Below, in pieces: positions 1-9,059 of a stretch of DNA of 26,570 nucleotides (its first letter is position 1; each line of letters begins with the position of its first letter). Where the stretch lies: positions 2,154,180 through 2,180,749 of the forward strand of contig BFEA01000157.1 in the NCBI GenBank assembly GCA_003427395.1. Reading direction: 5' to 3'. The notes beneath the pieces are model-generated. The model made no database searches, had not been told where the DNA came from, and saw nothing but the letters and a program-made list of their open reading frames with translations. This stretch comes from Chara braunii. Lineage: Eukaryota; Streptophyta; Charophyceae; Charales; Characeae. The position numbers and the translations under genes were made by a program.

Positions 1-229
1 GGGGAGTTAAAAGGGTGTATGATTCCATCTGGGGGGGGCGAGGGGGTTAGCAGGGGGGGAGGTGTCAGGGAGTGGAGGGAGGAGGTCCCCAGGGCCTAAG
101 TGTGCACCTGGTTGGGCATCTTCAGAAGATACCAACAGTGGTTCGTCCAGGGCAGATTGGCAGACTGAGAGCAACCTCCTCCTTTGCCAGGTGCTGTCCT
201 ATTTCCACCATTGAGCCCATATCATCATG

Positions 230-599
230 CTCTGTTGTTCGTCTAGAGTTCCTATCTTGTTTGTTGGGTCCAACTATGTTTGTTTGATGAATGAAGCAAT
301 GTATTCTTTCTCGCCTGACCTTGTCAATTGTTGCCTTCAGGGCGTCCTTGAGCCTGTGACCCAGGCCCTCTGAGTATTGGCTCTTATGGTTCGTATCATG
401 TGTTGTTTGACTTGAAGAAATCTGAAGGCGTGCTCTTTCCTTTCATGGGAGCAGCAAGCCCTCCAAACCACCATGATTACTTCCAATTGAGTGTAGTTGA
501 AGAGGTTGTGTCGGAAGGTGGACCATGTGGTTTGTGTCGGGGACGGCTGGTCCAGCGGGATAACTGTTGCATCCCGATGGTAATTCAGACTCCGTTAGG
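230..599 (-). pseudogene. LINE ORF2 C-terminal tail, distal part, cut off by insertion
   Basis: Read on the minus strand from the duplicated target sequence, one frame gives a protein-like stretch with residues such as TQLEVIMVVWRACCSHERK and later VKQHMIRTIRANTQRAW. This resembles the helical, Trp/His/Arg-rich tail that follows the zf-RVT finger in plant and algal non-LTR retrotransposon proteins. It continues the fragment at 3099-4013: both sides share the 15-bp sequence that the 2.5 kb insertion duplicated. A stop follows the RTP residues and more stops lie further down, so it is a relic. The assignment to a LINE tail is by residue pattern only. Bases 1-229 hold nothing I can assign. Confidence 0.5.
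585..599. repeat. Target-site duplication, left copy
   Basis: TCAGACTCCGTTAGG, identical to 3099-3113, where it directly follows the poly(A) tail of the inserted retroposon. Flanking bases differ (T before the left copy, A before the right; T after the left, G after the right), so 15 bp is the full exact length. Confidence 0.85.
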
Positions 600-829
600 T
601 TTTAAAAGATGCTAGAGGAGGCTGCGCTCGCGCTAGCACCCTGATGCCGGCAGACCGGTAAGGCCCGGTCCTCCCGGCTAGACTAGCGCCTGGGGAGAGG
701 AGTTCCCCGGCTGCTAGGCCTGTGCCCGCGCCCGGCAGATGCGCGTGGTTCCTTGATGGGACACGTGGCAGCTGCTGTTGATGAAATGACCGTGACGTGC
801 GGGCAGGGGTAGCGCCAGCCGTGACGTCG

Positions 830-1741
830 ATGACGAAACGCATAGAGGCGCAGCTATCTGGGTTGGCGATGGAGATGGTTGGGGAGCTACAGCATATAGA
901 TAAGTACTTAGACACTGATGACGACGTCTGGCATGGAAATGATGGTGGGCGAGATGAGGAAGACGTGGTCAACTACTCCGCAAACATTTGTGCAGTCTGC
1001 GAGGCTTGCGAAATCGAAAGTGAGAGGAGCTGGGGAGCTGTCGTGTCACTGAGGGGCAGAGATGAGCATACGGGGGGGGATAGTGGATGGTGGGGTGACC
1101 TGATGGTTGATGATGAGAGTGCCGGTGCGGACAGTGACTCGCATCTGCATCAGGATATCGGAGACCGGGCCGGAGGGTGGGAGGTAGGAGAGTGGGAGGT
1201 GGAGTTGGAGCTAATGCCACAGGCGGCGGCAGCAGGGAGGACTACAGCGACAACAGGTACAGATACAGTGACGACATCAACAATAACAACAACAACGATA
1301 ACAATAACAACAATTGTAACAGCAGCCGCGGTTGATGAAAACTCTCATCCTCGTCAGCTTGATGAAACAGGCGAGAGAGACGTGGAACTTGGGTTGATGG
1401 CAATGGTGGTAAATGTGATGACGTCAACCGAAGAAATAGGAGCAAGTGACTTGACCACAGTATCGACATCAACAACATCAAAAACAACAGCACCGAGAAT
1501 AATTGCAATGGCAACAACAACAACAACAACAGCAATAACAGCGACAGATACAACAACAACAACACAGGCAGAAACAAGGGTTGCCACAACGACAGCTGCG
1601 AACAGGACGACATGTACAACATCTGCATCAGTGCAGCGGGGGAGAATTGGCGGTATCTTTGGGATGGCGAGGTGGGGTGAGGGATTGAAGGTGAGATTTA
1701 TGGCTGCCCCCACCCTCCCCCTAGCCGTTTTTTTTGCATGA
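830..1741 (+). CDS. Thr-rich ORF inside the 2.5 kb retroposon, function unknown
   Basis: This is the longest stop-free frame of the insertion: about 303 codons from the ATG at 830, and the frame is open from 785. The N-terminal third is acidic (KYLDTDDDVWHGNDGGRDEED) with a small Cys cluster (CAVCEACE). The C-terminal half is low-complexity Thr/Ala/Val, encoded by ACA/AAC/CAA triplet tracts. A shifted frame over the same DNA reads Asn-rich and ends in a plausible, less repetitive C-terminus (MYNICISAAGENWRYLWDG then stop at about 1677), but it has several internal stops. I do not recognise a family. The open frame may partly reflect the triplet repeats, which disfavour stops. The context at the ATG is not a strong Kozak (T at -3). 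It could be a retroposed host coding sequence or a spurious ORF. Confidence 0.35.
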   Translation: MTKRIEAQLSGLAMEMVGELQHIDKYLDTDDDVWHGNDGGRDEEDVVNYSANICAVCEACEIESERSWGAVVSLRGRDEHTGGDSGWWGDLMVDDESAGADSDSHLHQDIGDRAGGWEVGEWEVELELMPQAAAAGRTTATTGTDTVTTSTITTTTITITTIVTAAAVDENSHPRQLDETGERDVELGLMAMVVNVMTSTEEIGASDLTTVSTSTTSKTTAPRIIAMATTTTTTAITATDTTTTTQAETRVATTTAANRTTCTTSASVQRGRIGGIFGMARWGEGLKVRFMAAPTLPLAVFFA

Positions 1742-1951
1742 TTTGTCTCCTTTTGACCAGGCTGGAGTGGGATAGGTGATCTTCCTCGCTAAAATTAGGG
1801 TTGATCAACTCTTTAGGATGTGGCCCCATGTGGAGTTAGTGCTTAGGGTTTCTATGTTGGTAGATTCCTTGTTTCGGCGCATCTTGATACTCTTTCGGTT
1901 GGATGATGCCTCAAGGGCAGTAGGTCAATCCTTCTCTCGTGTAGAGAAGTA

Positions 1952-2020
1952 ATCAATGCCTCCGCCCTTTGTGGAGATATAGGCTGATCAATGCCTCCGC
2001 CCTTGTGGAGATATAGGCTG
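1952..2020 (+). repeat. Tandem duplication, 35 bp x 2
   Basis: Two adjacent copies beginning ATCAATGCCTCCGCCC, at 1952 and 1987; they differ by one T in the CCCTTTG run. They lie just after the Thr-rich ORF, at the start of the repetitive 3' region of the retroposon. Confidence 0.85.
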
Positions 2021-2237
2021 GGCCGCGATTTCGTGCAGATTGGATCGTGGGTGAAGCTCGACTATACATTGCACTATGACAATCGTGAACATAGACCACA
2101 TCAGGGGTTGGGTTCGGTGTCTCGTTTGATCGATGGGATGACATTTGCTGTGGTTTGCTGTGGAGATACGGTTGATTAGCTGAATAAGGATGTCCTCTAC
2201 CGTGACAAGGCATAGCTTCACGACACTATATAGGGAC

Positions 2238-2980
2238 GCTGGACCTGAATTCCAGCTGAGACACACCACATCATTGTACAGGGAAGCTGACTCGATTCCT
2301 AACATATCATGCACATCATGCACGCATCTTGCACTCATCATGCGCACAGACCCCATCAGGGGTAGGGTTTGGTGCTTTGTCTGAATACTAGGATTAGGCT
2401 TGATGTCATATAATGGTCTGAATGCTAGGATTAGGCTTGATGTCATATAATGGTCTGAATGCTAGGATTAGGCTTGATGTCGTATAGGGATTGATGAACA
2501 TATAGGAAGCTGGGTATGATTTCCAGCTCACACACATCGTATCAATGTGAGGGATTCTTTTCCTGGTCTAATAGATAGGTTTTTCTATGACACCTCAACA
2601 TATCATTGTATAGGGAAGCTGGTTTGACTTCCAGCTCACACACGTTATACACATCACATCGAGGTTAGGGTTTCATCTGATAGATAAGAATGGGCTCGAT
2701 GCCGCAGTTTGTTTTGGAGATGCTATAGATCACATGGATAGGGTTCCCCCATCATCTGAAACATACTGCTTAAATGTGCATACATCGGTAGTTGGAGATA
2801 TCAACAAATCTCTGCATAGGGACGCTGGACCCGATTTCCAGCAGATACATTCACCTACAGCATACATAGGTAGGTGGAGATATCAACACATCTCTGCACA
2901 GGGATGCTGGACCCGATTTCCAGCAGATACATTCGCATCATTTGCATCATTGTACAGGGATGCTGGACCTGATTTCCAGC
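2238..2980 (+). repeat. Family of small hairpins, at least six copies
   Basis: A core of the form AGGGANGCTGGACCYGATTT followed by CCAGC recurs at 2238-2256, 2509-2527, 2618-2635, 2824-2842, 2906-2924 and 2962-2980, with a degenerate copy near 2285. In every clear copy GCTGG is paired with CCAGC across a loop of 8-9 bases; the best copy extends this to GCTGGA/TCCAGC. The loop varies while both stem halves are kept, which suggests selection or origin as a structured RNA unit. Copies five and six sit in an 82-bp tandem duplication (starting near 2794 and 2876). Confidence 0.7.
2381..2488 (+). repeat. Tandem repeat, 37 bp x 3 (last copy partial)
   Basis: Units start at 2381, 2418 and 2455 with CTGAATRCTAGGATTAGG; copies 1 and 2 differ at one base in the first 20. 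They lie in the 3' region of the retroposon, between hairpin copies. Confidence 0.9.
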
Positions 2981-3098
2981 AGGTGCAGCTCCCCACCAAT
3001 AGATGAAGCCTTCGACGCTGGGACCTACTTACCGGGGATGCTCTTATCACCTCATTAAGTAGGTTTCCCGTATACGAAGTTTCAAAAAAAAAAAAAAA

Positions 3099-3113
3099 TC
3101 AGACTCCGTTAGG
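3099..3113. repeat. Target-site duplication, right copy
   Basis: Exact second copy of the 15-bp sequence at 585-599, directly abutting A15. Beyond it the LINE sequence resumes on the minus strand (residues WSWWAAAWKALTES read into this site). Confidence 0.85.
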
Positions 3114-4013
3114 GCTTTCCAGGCTGCTGCCCACCAACTCCAGATTTGTGTGGCCACTGAGCAATCCATCAGGCAATGTTCCTAGTCTGCTATCTTTTTT
3201 TTCCAGGATGAGATCCCGCCCACATTAAGAGAAGATTGGTGACATGAGGCTCTTTTGTTCGAGACTGGTTCTTGAAACTAACCAATCTGGAGTTGGTAGG
3301 CAGTGATACGCTGTTTAGCCTATTTGGCATTGTAGAGCTCTCAGCGAGGTGGGCATGAGGCCTGCGAGCCGCGCCCAAGTGAAGTGTTTGAGATCTGCAC
3401 TTTTAACGATCAAGTCTCTTTGCCATCTGTTTTTGATAATGTCTTCCGTGTTTTATGGATCTTTCTATAGCAGCCTTTGACTGTAAAAAGTTGCCAGATT
3501 GGGAGCGGATTATGTCATCCCACTGCCACACCGGCAGTCAAATGAGAGTGAGCAGATGGGAGTCTGAGTTTCGTAGGCCCACCATCCTTCTTCTTCGTCC
3601 CCAACTACCCTGACACTTACGCGCCATGCCCAAGATAGTTCTTTATCCACTTCCTTATTCCTGGTTACTCTGGAGAACCTGGCCCCTGGTAGCACTGGCT
3701 CATAGGCTTCAAGTGTTGCCTGGGAGTCTTGTCACTTTGTCACTCTATAGATTACCATAGGGATTGGTATGCGGGTGGAGTCAATTACCCAATCTCCCTC
3801 TTGGAGAGTCAAGCCTTGTTTAAGCGCTTCGAGCCAGGCTATTGGGATGGCCTCTTGCAGCTCTCTGAGTTTCTCTTCTAGGCTGTGGATGAACTTTAGT
3901 CTCGGTTTCAATTGAGAAATCATTTTCCACCTTCCTGCCTGCACATCCCATAGGTCCCCTACAATTAAGAACCCTTTTTTAAACCACCAGTACTCGGCCC
4001 AGCTATCGGCCAC
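3099..4013 (-). pseudogene. LINE ORF2 fragment: post-RT region and zf-RVT-like finger
   Basis: From 4013 downwards the minus strand encodes a Trp-rich start (SWAEYWWFKKGFL), then VGDLWDVQAGRW and LEEKLRELQEAIPIAWLEAL, typical of the segment after the reverse-transcriptase core in plant and algal non-LTR elements. The same frame runs to 3510 with a single TGA (3732-3734). Near 3190-3100, in another frame, the residues EHCLMDCSVATQIWSWWAA match the Cys/His finger and Trp helix of zf-RVT, with a TAG at 3182-3184 just before EH. The frame then enters the target-site duplication and resumes at 599. Apurinic endonuclease and RT core are missing; the fragment starts beside an A10 run at about 4016-4025. 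Confidence 0.7.
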
Positions 4014-4025
4014 GGAAAAAAAAAA

Positions 4026-4755
4026 CAGAGTAGCGTGAGTGTAATGTAGGTGAAAGTGAATAAAAGGTTGACTCCGTCAGAATTGTGTAATGTGATTGAC
4101 TCTTGTCTGCAGGTCAGTAAAACGACTAGACACGCTATTCACTGCAACCCATCGAGAAGCTTATGCTATCCTGGGCCTTGGTCCAGATGTATGATCAATA
4201 CGCAGTTTATACCTTTGGCGTGATTTCCCAGCCTTGCGTCTGTCTTTCCCTGATTGTTAAGAAGATTATGATTATTGTCAAGGCTAAAAGCCTTATTCAT
4301 TTCATGTACATTTCATCTATACATGTTTGAAAAGTCAACGACCTATGTTTTCCCTGATGAATTCAGACTGTTCATGTGAATGTGTTAAGTGTATATGTCA
4401 TCTCCTTGCCTAAGTACTCAGTGTCTTATTTCATTTCATATGTATGTATGATACGGTAAAAGGGTTTTCATAACAAGATATGTTGAATGAACTTAATCAT
4501 TAGATAGGATGGGTATATGTATTACGCGCGACTCCCGACTCCCTGATGATTCAAGTATTGAGGGGATCGTGCTCCAGAAAAGCGGATAGGTTATAAGCCA
4601 TACCTATAGAAACTATTTCTAGGCAAAGCGTAGTATGCGCGAACGTTCGCCGGTCAAGTCGACCTGAATTGTAAGTTGGTCTGGGAGATCAGCGCGTCGA
4701 TGCCCGACGCGTATACGGGTCAGTCTTAAGGCGTTCTACCGCTCGTATACCTATG
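4026..4755. other. Gene-free stretch, no feature recognised
   Basis: This lies between the LINE fragment and the gag-type pseudogene. It is AT-rich with no long open frame on either strand, no clear repeat unit and no poly(A)/duplication pair. If the two minus-strand retroelement pieces belong to one LINE, the endonuclease and RT core that should fill this position are absent. Confidence 0.6.
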
Positions 4756-7305
4756 CTACAGCAATCGAGCAAACGCCCTCGGTTGACCTACCTTTGCGAT
4801 TGCATGTAAAAGCCTTCGCACGTGGGTCAGTAGCTGAGCAGGGATACGCCCACCTAAGGGATGGTGACAGCTCCCGCAGGTGGAGGTGAGTTGTACCTCG
4901 CGGGGTCTTTGTCCTGTCGCAAGGAGCCGCGAGAGGTATAGCTGGCGCGCACGGTCCGAGTGGTATTCTGTTGAGGTGGTTAAAACTCCTGCGTGATGCG
5001 AGACCATGAGGTCCAACACTGAAAATACTTTGTGTCTGGGTGTGGGACTGTCGCGCCCGACAACAGGCATGTGCTGTTGTTGTGGCTTCAACGTTTGTGT
5101 GTCGTGGGATTGTTGCTGGTGCTGTCGTGCATTAATTTGTTGGTCCAGGTGGTGGTGCAATTATGTCGTCTCATCAGGGTGGAGTTGCACCATTTGTTGC
5201 TCCTTCTGGTCTTGCTCCTTCTAGGACCAGGGTAGCATCTGCGGTGGCAATTGTATTTGTTGTTGTGGTTCATGGTTTTGTGTTTGCAGATGTGCCTCGT
5301 CCAGGCGCTGCTGTACTCGCAGCTGCAGTTGTGCTTCGGGGTGCTGTTGGTTCTGCAATTGAGTGTCGACGGTTTGTTGATGTTGCATCTGCAGTCACTG
5401 TTGTTTTTGCAGTTGCGTTTCAGGCTCACACTGCTGGACCGGGGCGGGCAAGATAGGGTGTTGCTGGTCAACCGACGGTTGGGGTTGAGGTTGTTCAATG
5501 GTTGACCCGGTGGCCATGGTGTCATCCTCGTGTTCGAATTTCCTCAGGCGTGCCCGCATCGACTCCTGAGGCCTCTGCGGTGGAAGGAACTTTACTTCCC
5601 CCGTGACATCCGAGATAATAGGGGACGTATGTTCTGCCCCTATGGATGGCCTGTCGGAGGGGGGTAGTTGTTGGTTGCGAGGATGTGGCTGCAGTTCCAC
5701 AGCGCCAACCTACGTTTGGTCAGGAGGTGGCAGCATCAACTCCCGACCTTCAACCCGCGTCAATTTGTGTCCTGGTTCTTGGTCGTGTTGTCGACCGTCC
5801 TGCACTTCCCAGTGTTGGGCAAAGGCTACATCTTTTATTTTGGTCAGCAAGGAGTTGGCTCTGGTCCACATTCCCTTGGGGATGAGCCTTTTCCCTATTC
5901 CTTCATCAGTAAGTGTGTCCCCCCCTCCTACCAGCATCTGCTTGGATTGCTCAGTTTCCGATCGCGGGGATAGGTCGGGGGGTTTGACGTCCTCTTGCTC
6001 TTTGGAGTGGTGTGTGACATCACTCGTGTGCGGGGACAGGTTAAGGGGCTTGGCATCCTCTTGTTCTTTGGGCTCGTGTGATACATTACTCATGTCGTCA
6101 TCTTTGTCCCCAAACCGGTGCCATCCCACCGATTCTAGCTGAGGTGGGGGGCGTTGTTCTTGGTGGATGTGTACTTCAACTTCAGTTACCGATATGCCTC
6201 CTTCAAGCGGGTATTGTTGCCCCTTTGGGGGGGCAGGCAGTGATGGGTTTTGTTCCCGGGCTTTCTGAGTTTTGTGTTCGCAGGAGCTGCGACTGCGCAC
6301 ATTTTTGTGGATCTGCTTCCAGGGGATCAGCCAAGGCAACAGAGACAGCAGGGGGGCCCAGGTGCTTGTCCTATACTTTCTGTAGGCGTGGTATTGTTAA
6401 TTGGTGCTGCTGTTGGCCTTTTGTCTTGTCTGTCTTGTCCGCGTCGCAACCCGTGTCCGATGGCTGTGTTTTCCCTTGGGGCTTACACTCTCTTATGGTG
6501 CGCCGTGCAGCTGTCACCCCCGACTTTCGGGGTCCAGGCTCCCGCAGGAGCCGGGGCAAGGGGGCCGAAGGTCTTTGTTCTGATTTGTCAGTTCCTTTCG
6601 GGAATGGTTGGTTACATGTGTCATCCCCATTTGGGCGTCGTCCTCCCTCTCCCTCTCCCGCAGACGCATTGGCATTATCGGTCTGGCCCGGCAGCTGACG
6701 CGGTAAATATGATTTTCGTCCCTCGTCGTTTGTCTGTGTTTTGTCAACCCCAATCAATCGTTTCTTGTCTAACCCTTGGTTATCTGTTGTCTTTCCAGAT
6801 AATCGCAGTTGTTCATGCGCCTTCTTCTGAGGTTGTGCGGGATGTGAATTTCCGGAGATGGACCCGGGTACTCAGTTTGAGTAATCTGCTGGCCGGACTT
6901 GATGGCCATTGTCAAAGCGTTGTGCTTTTTTGTCTCTTCTGTCTGCTGGTGCTCCCGTCCATTTGTCCTATCATGATGGCCCTGATCTGCCTCCGGTTGT
7001 TTTGTTGATTTAGGCATGTACTTTTGTTGGGGGGAAGCAGGACTGGGTTTGGCGGGAGGCGGTGGCATGTCTAGGGCAACACCCATTTCTTTCTGGTTGT
7101 TTCCTCGGCTGCTGCTTTTTCCAGGGTTCTGCATCTCAGCCCTATCAATATCCCTTCGTTGGCGTGGAGGCCGGGGTTGGCTGTGTTTGTTTTGGAGGGT
7201 TTCTGGAGAGTTCCCCATTTGACCTTTTTGTTTGCAGTCGTCAGTGATTATGAGTTCGGCCTCTGATGGGAGGCCGCCGGGTTGCCCCTCCCTTGCCATA
7301 GCCAT
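4756..7305 (-). pseudogene. Decayed Pro/Gln/charged-rich protein tail downstream of the gag-like ORF
   Basis: One minus-strand frame is largely protein-like from 7305 to 4756. It is open from 7305 to 6769, from 6339 to 5710, and from there to 4756 except for TAG 5710-5712, TGA 5395-5397, TAG 5221-5223 and TAA 5161-5163. Between 6757 and 6371 the best reading moves to another frame. Composition is Pro, Gln, Lys, Glu and Asp rich with short repeats (KEQEDAKPLNLSPHTS then KEQEDVKPPDLSPRS), and becomes poly-Gln-like near 5400-5060. It looks intrinsically disordered and follows the DUF4283/zinc-knuckle ORF in the same orientation, so it may be the C-terminal part of the same gag-type protein. No catalytic domain is visible. 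Stops plus frame changes mean it cannot be translated as one product. Confidence 0.45.
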
Positions 7306-8668
7306 CTCCCAGGGCGGCCATCAGCGTACGCTCTAAACACCCAGCCTTGCAGTTCCTGTTCCTCCGGATACCACCTCTCCTCATCTGCGTGGTGGGGGGT
7401 GACAAGTCCTTTAATTTTCCGCTTGTGACAATTTTTTGGGCAGGATTCATCCGTACACAGGTGCCCTCTCTGTTTGCAGGCATAACATCATGGATCTTGG
7501 GAGTGGCTGACGGGACGGAGAACTCTTTGCACCTGAGGGAGTACCTCCACTCGTCATTAAAGGGGAAGGGGTATTCTGAGTCCCAATCCACAGCAACCAA
7601 CAGCGAATCATTCCTCTTTCCTAGGAATTGGGGCAAGTCCGTGATATAGCCTTTGACATGGGCCATGTCGTCCAGGTGGGCGAGGATGGCCCCTTGCACA
7701 CAAAGAGGTGCAAAACGGAATTCGACCCAAAAGTTTGACTTCATTAAGTATTCTCTTTTCTCGTCTGTCGACTGCGGATCAGCCAGGGACCAGGCTGTGA
7801 GCAGGACCTGCCTCCCTCTAAATTGATGTTGCTTGGTTCTTAGAAGTAGTTGTTTGTCTGTTTGGTAGAGAGCGACGACTGTCACACTGTCCAGGATGTC
7901 CACCTCTACTAGAAAGTGGTCGTGTACGAGTTGACGATCTGGTTTTATCCTCCCAAGTTTTTCAGTGATCCATTTAGTTTTCTCATTGATTGGGATCGCT
8001 GATTGCGCTGGCTGGAAGTGGAACTGCACCACTTTTTGAACATAGATGGCATCTCGTGTAGCCCTGGCACGGGGCGAGAAGATGGAATGTGGGTATGTAT
8101 AGCCATCTCTTACTTGGAATCTCCTTTTTGGTTCTACGTAGAGTTGCTGTATCAAGTGACTCTTGAGTGGAGCCATGGAGGCAAGAGAAGATGAGTTGTG
8201 CGGGTCGGTCCTTCCAGGTGCTGAGAGGGCAATAATTAGTTGTGGTGGAGGCCTGCCGGTGCCATCTGACGACGAAGAGGGGGAAAGGGCGGGACCTTCC
8301 TCCGGCGGTGCCACTTTGTCCCTCCACACGGTGGCCGTCTGCCCTTGTTCCCCCTTGTCAGAAGACGGTCCTCTCTCCAGTGATGTCACTTTGTCACTCC
8401 ACATGGTGGACGTCCGCCTTTGATTCCTTTTGTCAGAAGGAGTGCAAGGAGGGTTAGCAGCTTGAGGAGCCTTTTGTGGTATTGCTACCGTGTGACCTAG
8501 CCCCTTGGGCAACCCTCCAGCCGTAGCCTGATTGGTCACAGTGGCTGCGGAGGTCGGGGCCACCATTTTGTTCATTTGAGCGGTGGTCAATTGACCGTGT
8601 TTTGTATTGCGGTCGTGAGCACTGGACATGTTGTTGTTCAATCCACCCGGGTCGGCGGCGATTGCCAT
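7241..8668 (-). pseudogene. LINE ORF1/gag-like protein: DUF4283-like domain and CCHC knuckle
   Basis: This frame is 475 codons long. The first about 150 residues are Ser/Thr/Pro-rich and probably disordered. Residues about 170-370 form a globular stretch with LLTAWSLADPQS, then SNFWVEFRFAPLCVQG and VAVDWDSEYPFPFN. That spacing matches the DUF4283 domain of plant LINE ORF1 and gag proteins, in which a W..F/P segment, a 'vWv.i..lPl' strand and a 'v.vd' strand follow each other. Such proteins bind element RNA. The expected zinc knuckle follows directly but in another frame: minus 7487-7440 reads CYACKQRGHLCTDESC, with C-x2-C-x4-H and a final Cys after six residues instead of four. A frameshift at about 7490 separates it. 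Gag-like assignment is by pattern; a search of DUF4283 profiles would settle it. Confidence 0.55.
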
Positions 8669-9059
8669 CTTCCTCGTGTTGTCAGATCAATCTTTTGCGG
8701 CCAGGTATGGACGATCTGTCTGTCGTCCCTTCGGTTTAGGGACACGTGTCATATATGTTGGCATGCGCAGGTCAAAACCCAACCCGCGGGTGTGAGTGTG
8801 ATTGAGTTGGGATGACAGAACGGAGGACTGGGTGCACGGGTAGTGAGAACAGAAAACCCTTGTCGGGTCAAGAGGTATGTTGGGGTATGTAATTACATCG
8901 GGTGTGTCGGGAAGGGCGGGGTTAGGTCAAGAGGTGTGCCGGGGCGTGTTATTACCTCTGGAGTCTTCACCATCTCGAGTTCAAGGATACACAGGTCCCC
9001 TGACTTCATCCCCCTCGCTATCCCCCATCGTAACTCCTTCGTACCCCAGGGTGGTGATG
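8669..9059. other. Gene-free stretch upstream of the gag-like ORF
   Basis: No convincing coding frame on either strand. A short direct repeat is seen around GTCAAGAGGTRTG at about 8868 and 8928. It probably belongs to the 5' region of the minus-strand element. Confidence 0.4.

Larger units (their letters stand above)
600..3098 (+). mobile_element. Poly(A)-tailed retroposon, about 2.5 kb, inserted in a LINE
   Basis: The insertion lies between two exact copies of TCAGACTCCGTTAGG (585-599 and 3099-3113) and ends in 15 adenines (3084-3098). A target-site duplication plus poly(A) tail on the coding side is the signature of target-primed (LINE-type) retrotransposition. The host LINE frame reads into the duplication from both sides, so the empty site can be inferred. 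From 5' to 3' it has a GC-rich leader (600-790), a 303-codon Thr-rich ORF (830-1741), and a non-coding 3' region of about 1.1 kb with tandem repeats of 35, 37 and 82 bp and a hairpin family. No reverse transcriptase or endonuclease is encoded, so it must have been moved by another element's machinery. The last 130 bases recur at 13581-13720, so it belongs to a family. Confidence 0.8.

Noticed and set aside
1242-1713. Minus-strand Leu/Val-rich frames that look like membrane proteins
   Set aside because: They are antisense to ACA/CAA triplet tracts (TTG/TGT codons) in the retroposon ORF.
4014-4025. A10 run as a poly(A) tail of an insertion
   Set aside because: It lies on the wrong side for a plus-strand insertion between 4026 and 5060 and no duplication pair is seen.
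4026-5061. Solo LTR starting at the minus-strand TGTCGGGCGCGACAG (5061)
   Set aside because: The start resembles Ty3-type LTR starts and is palindromic, but I found no matching CA end followed by a 5-bp duplication, no primer-binding site and no second LTR.
5006-5235. Cys/Trp-rich plus-strand frame resembling a small cysteine-rich protein
   Set aside because: It is produced by TGT/TGG codons opposite the poly-Gln (CAA/CAG/CAC) tract of the minus-strand pseudogene.
6078-7008. Plus-strand Cys/Leu/Val-rich frames
   Set aside because: They are antisense to the Pro/Gln/Lys/Glu-rich minus-strand pseudogene, which has the more protein-like composition and repeated motifs.
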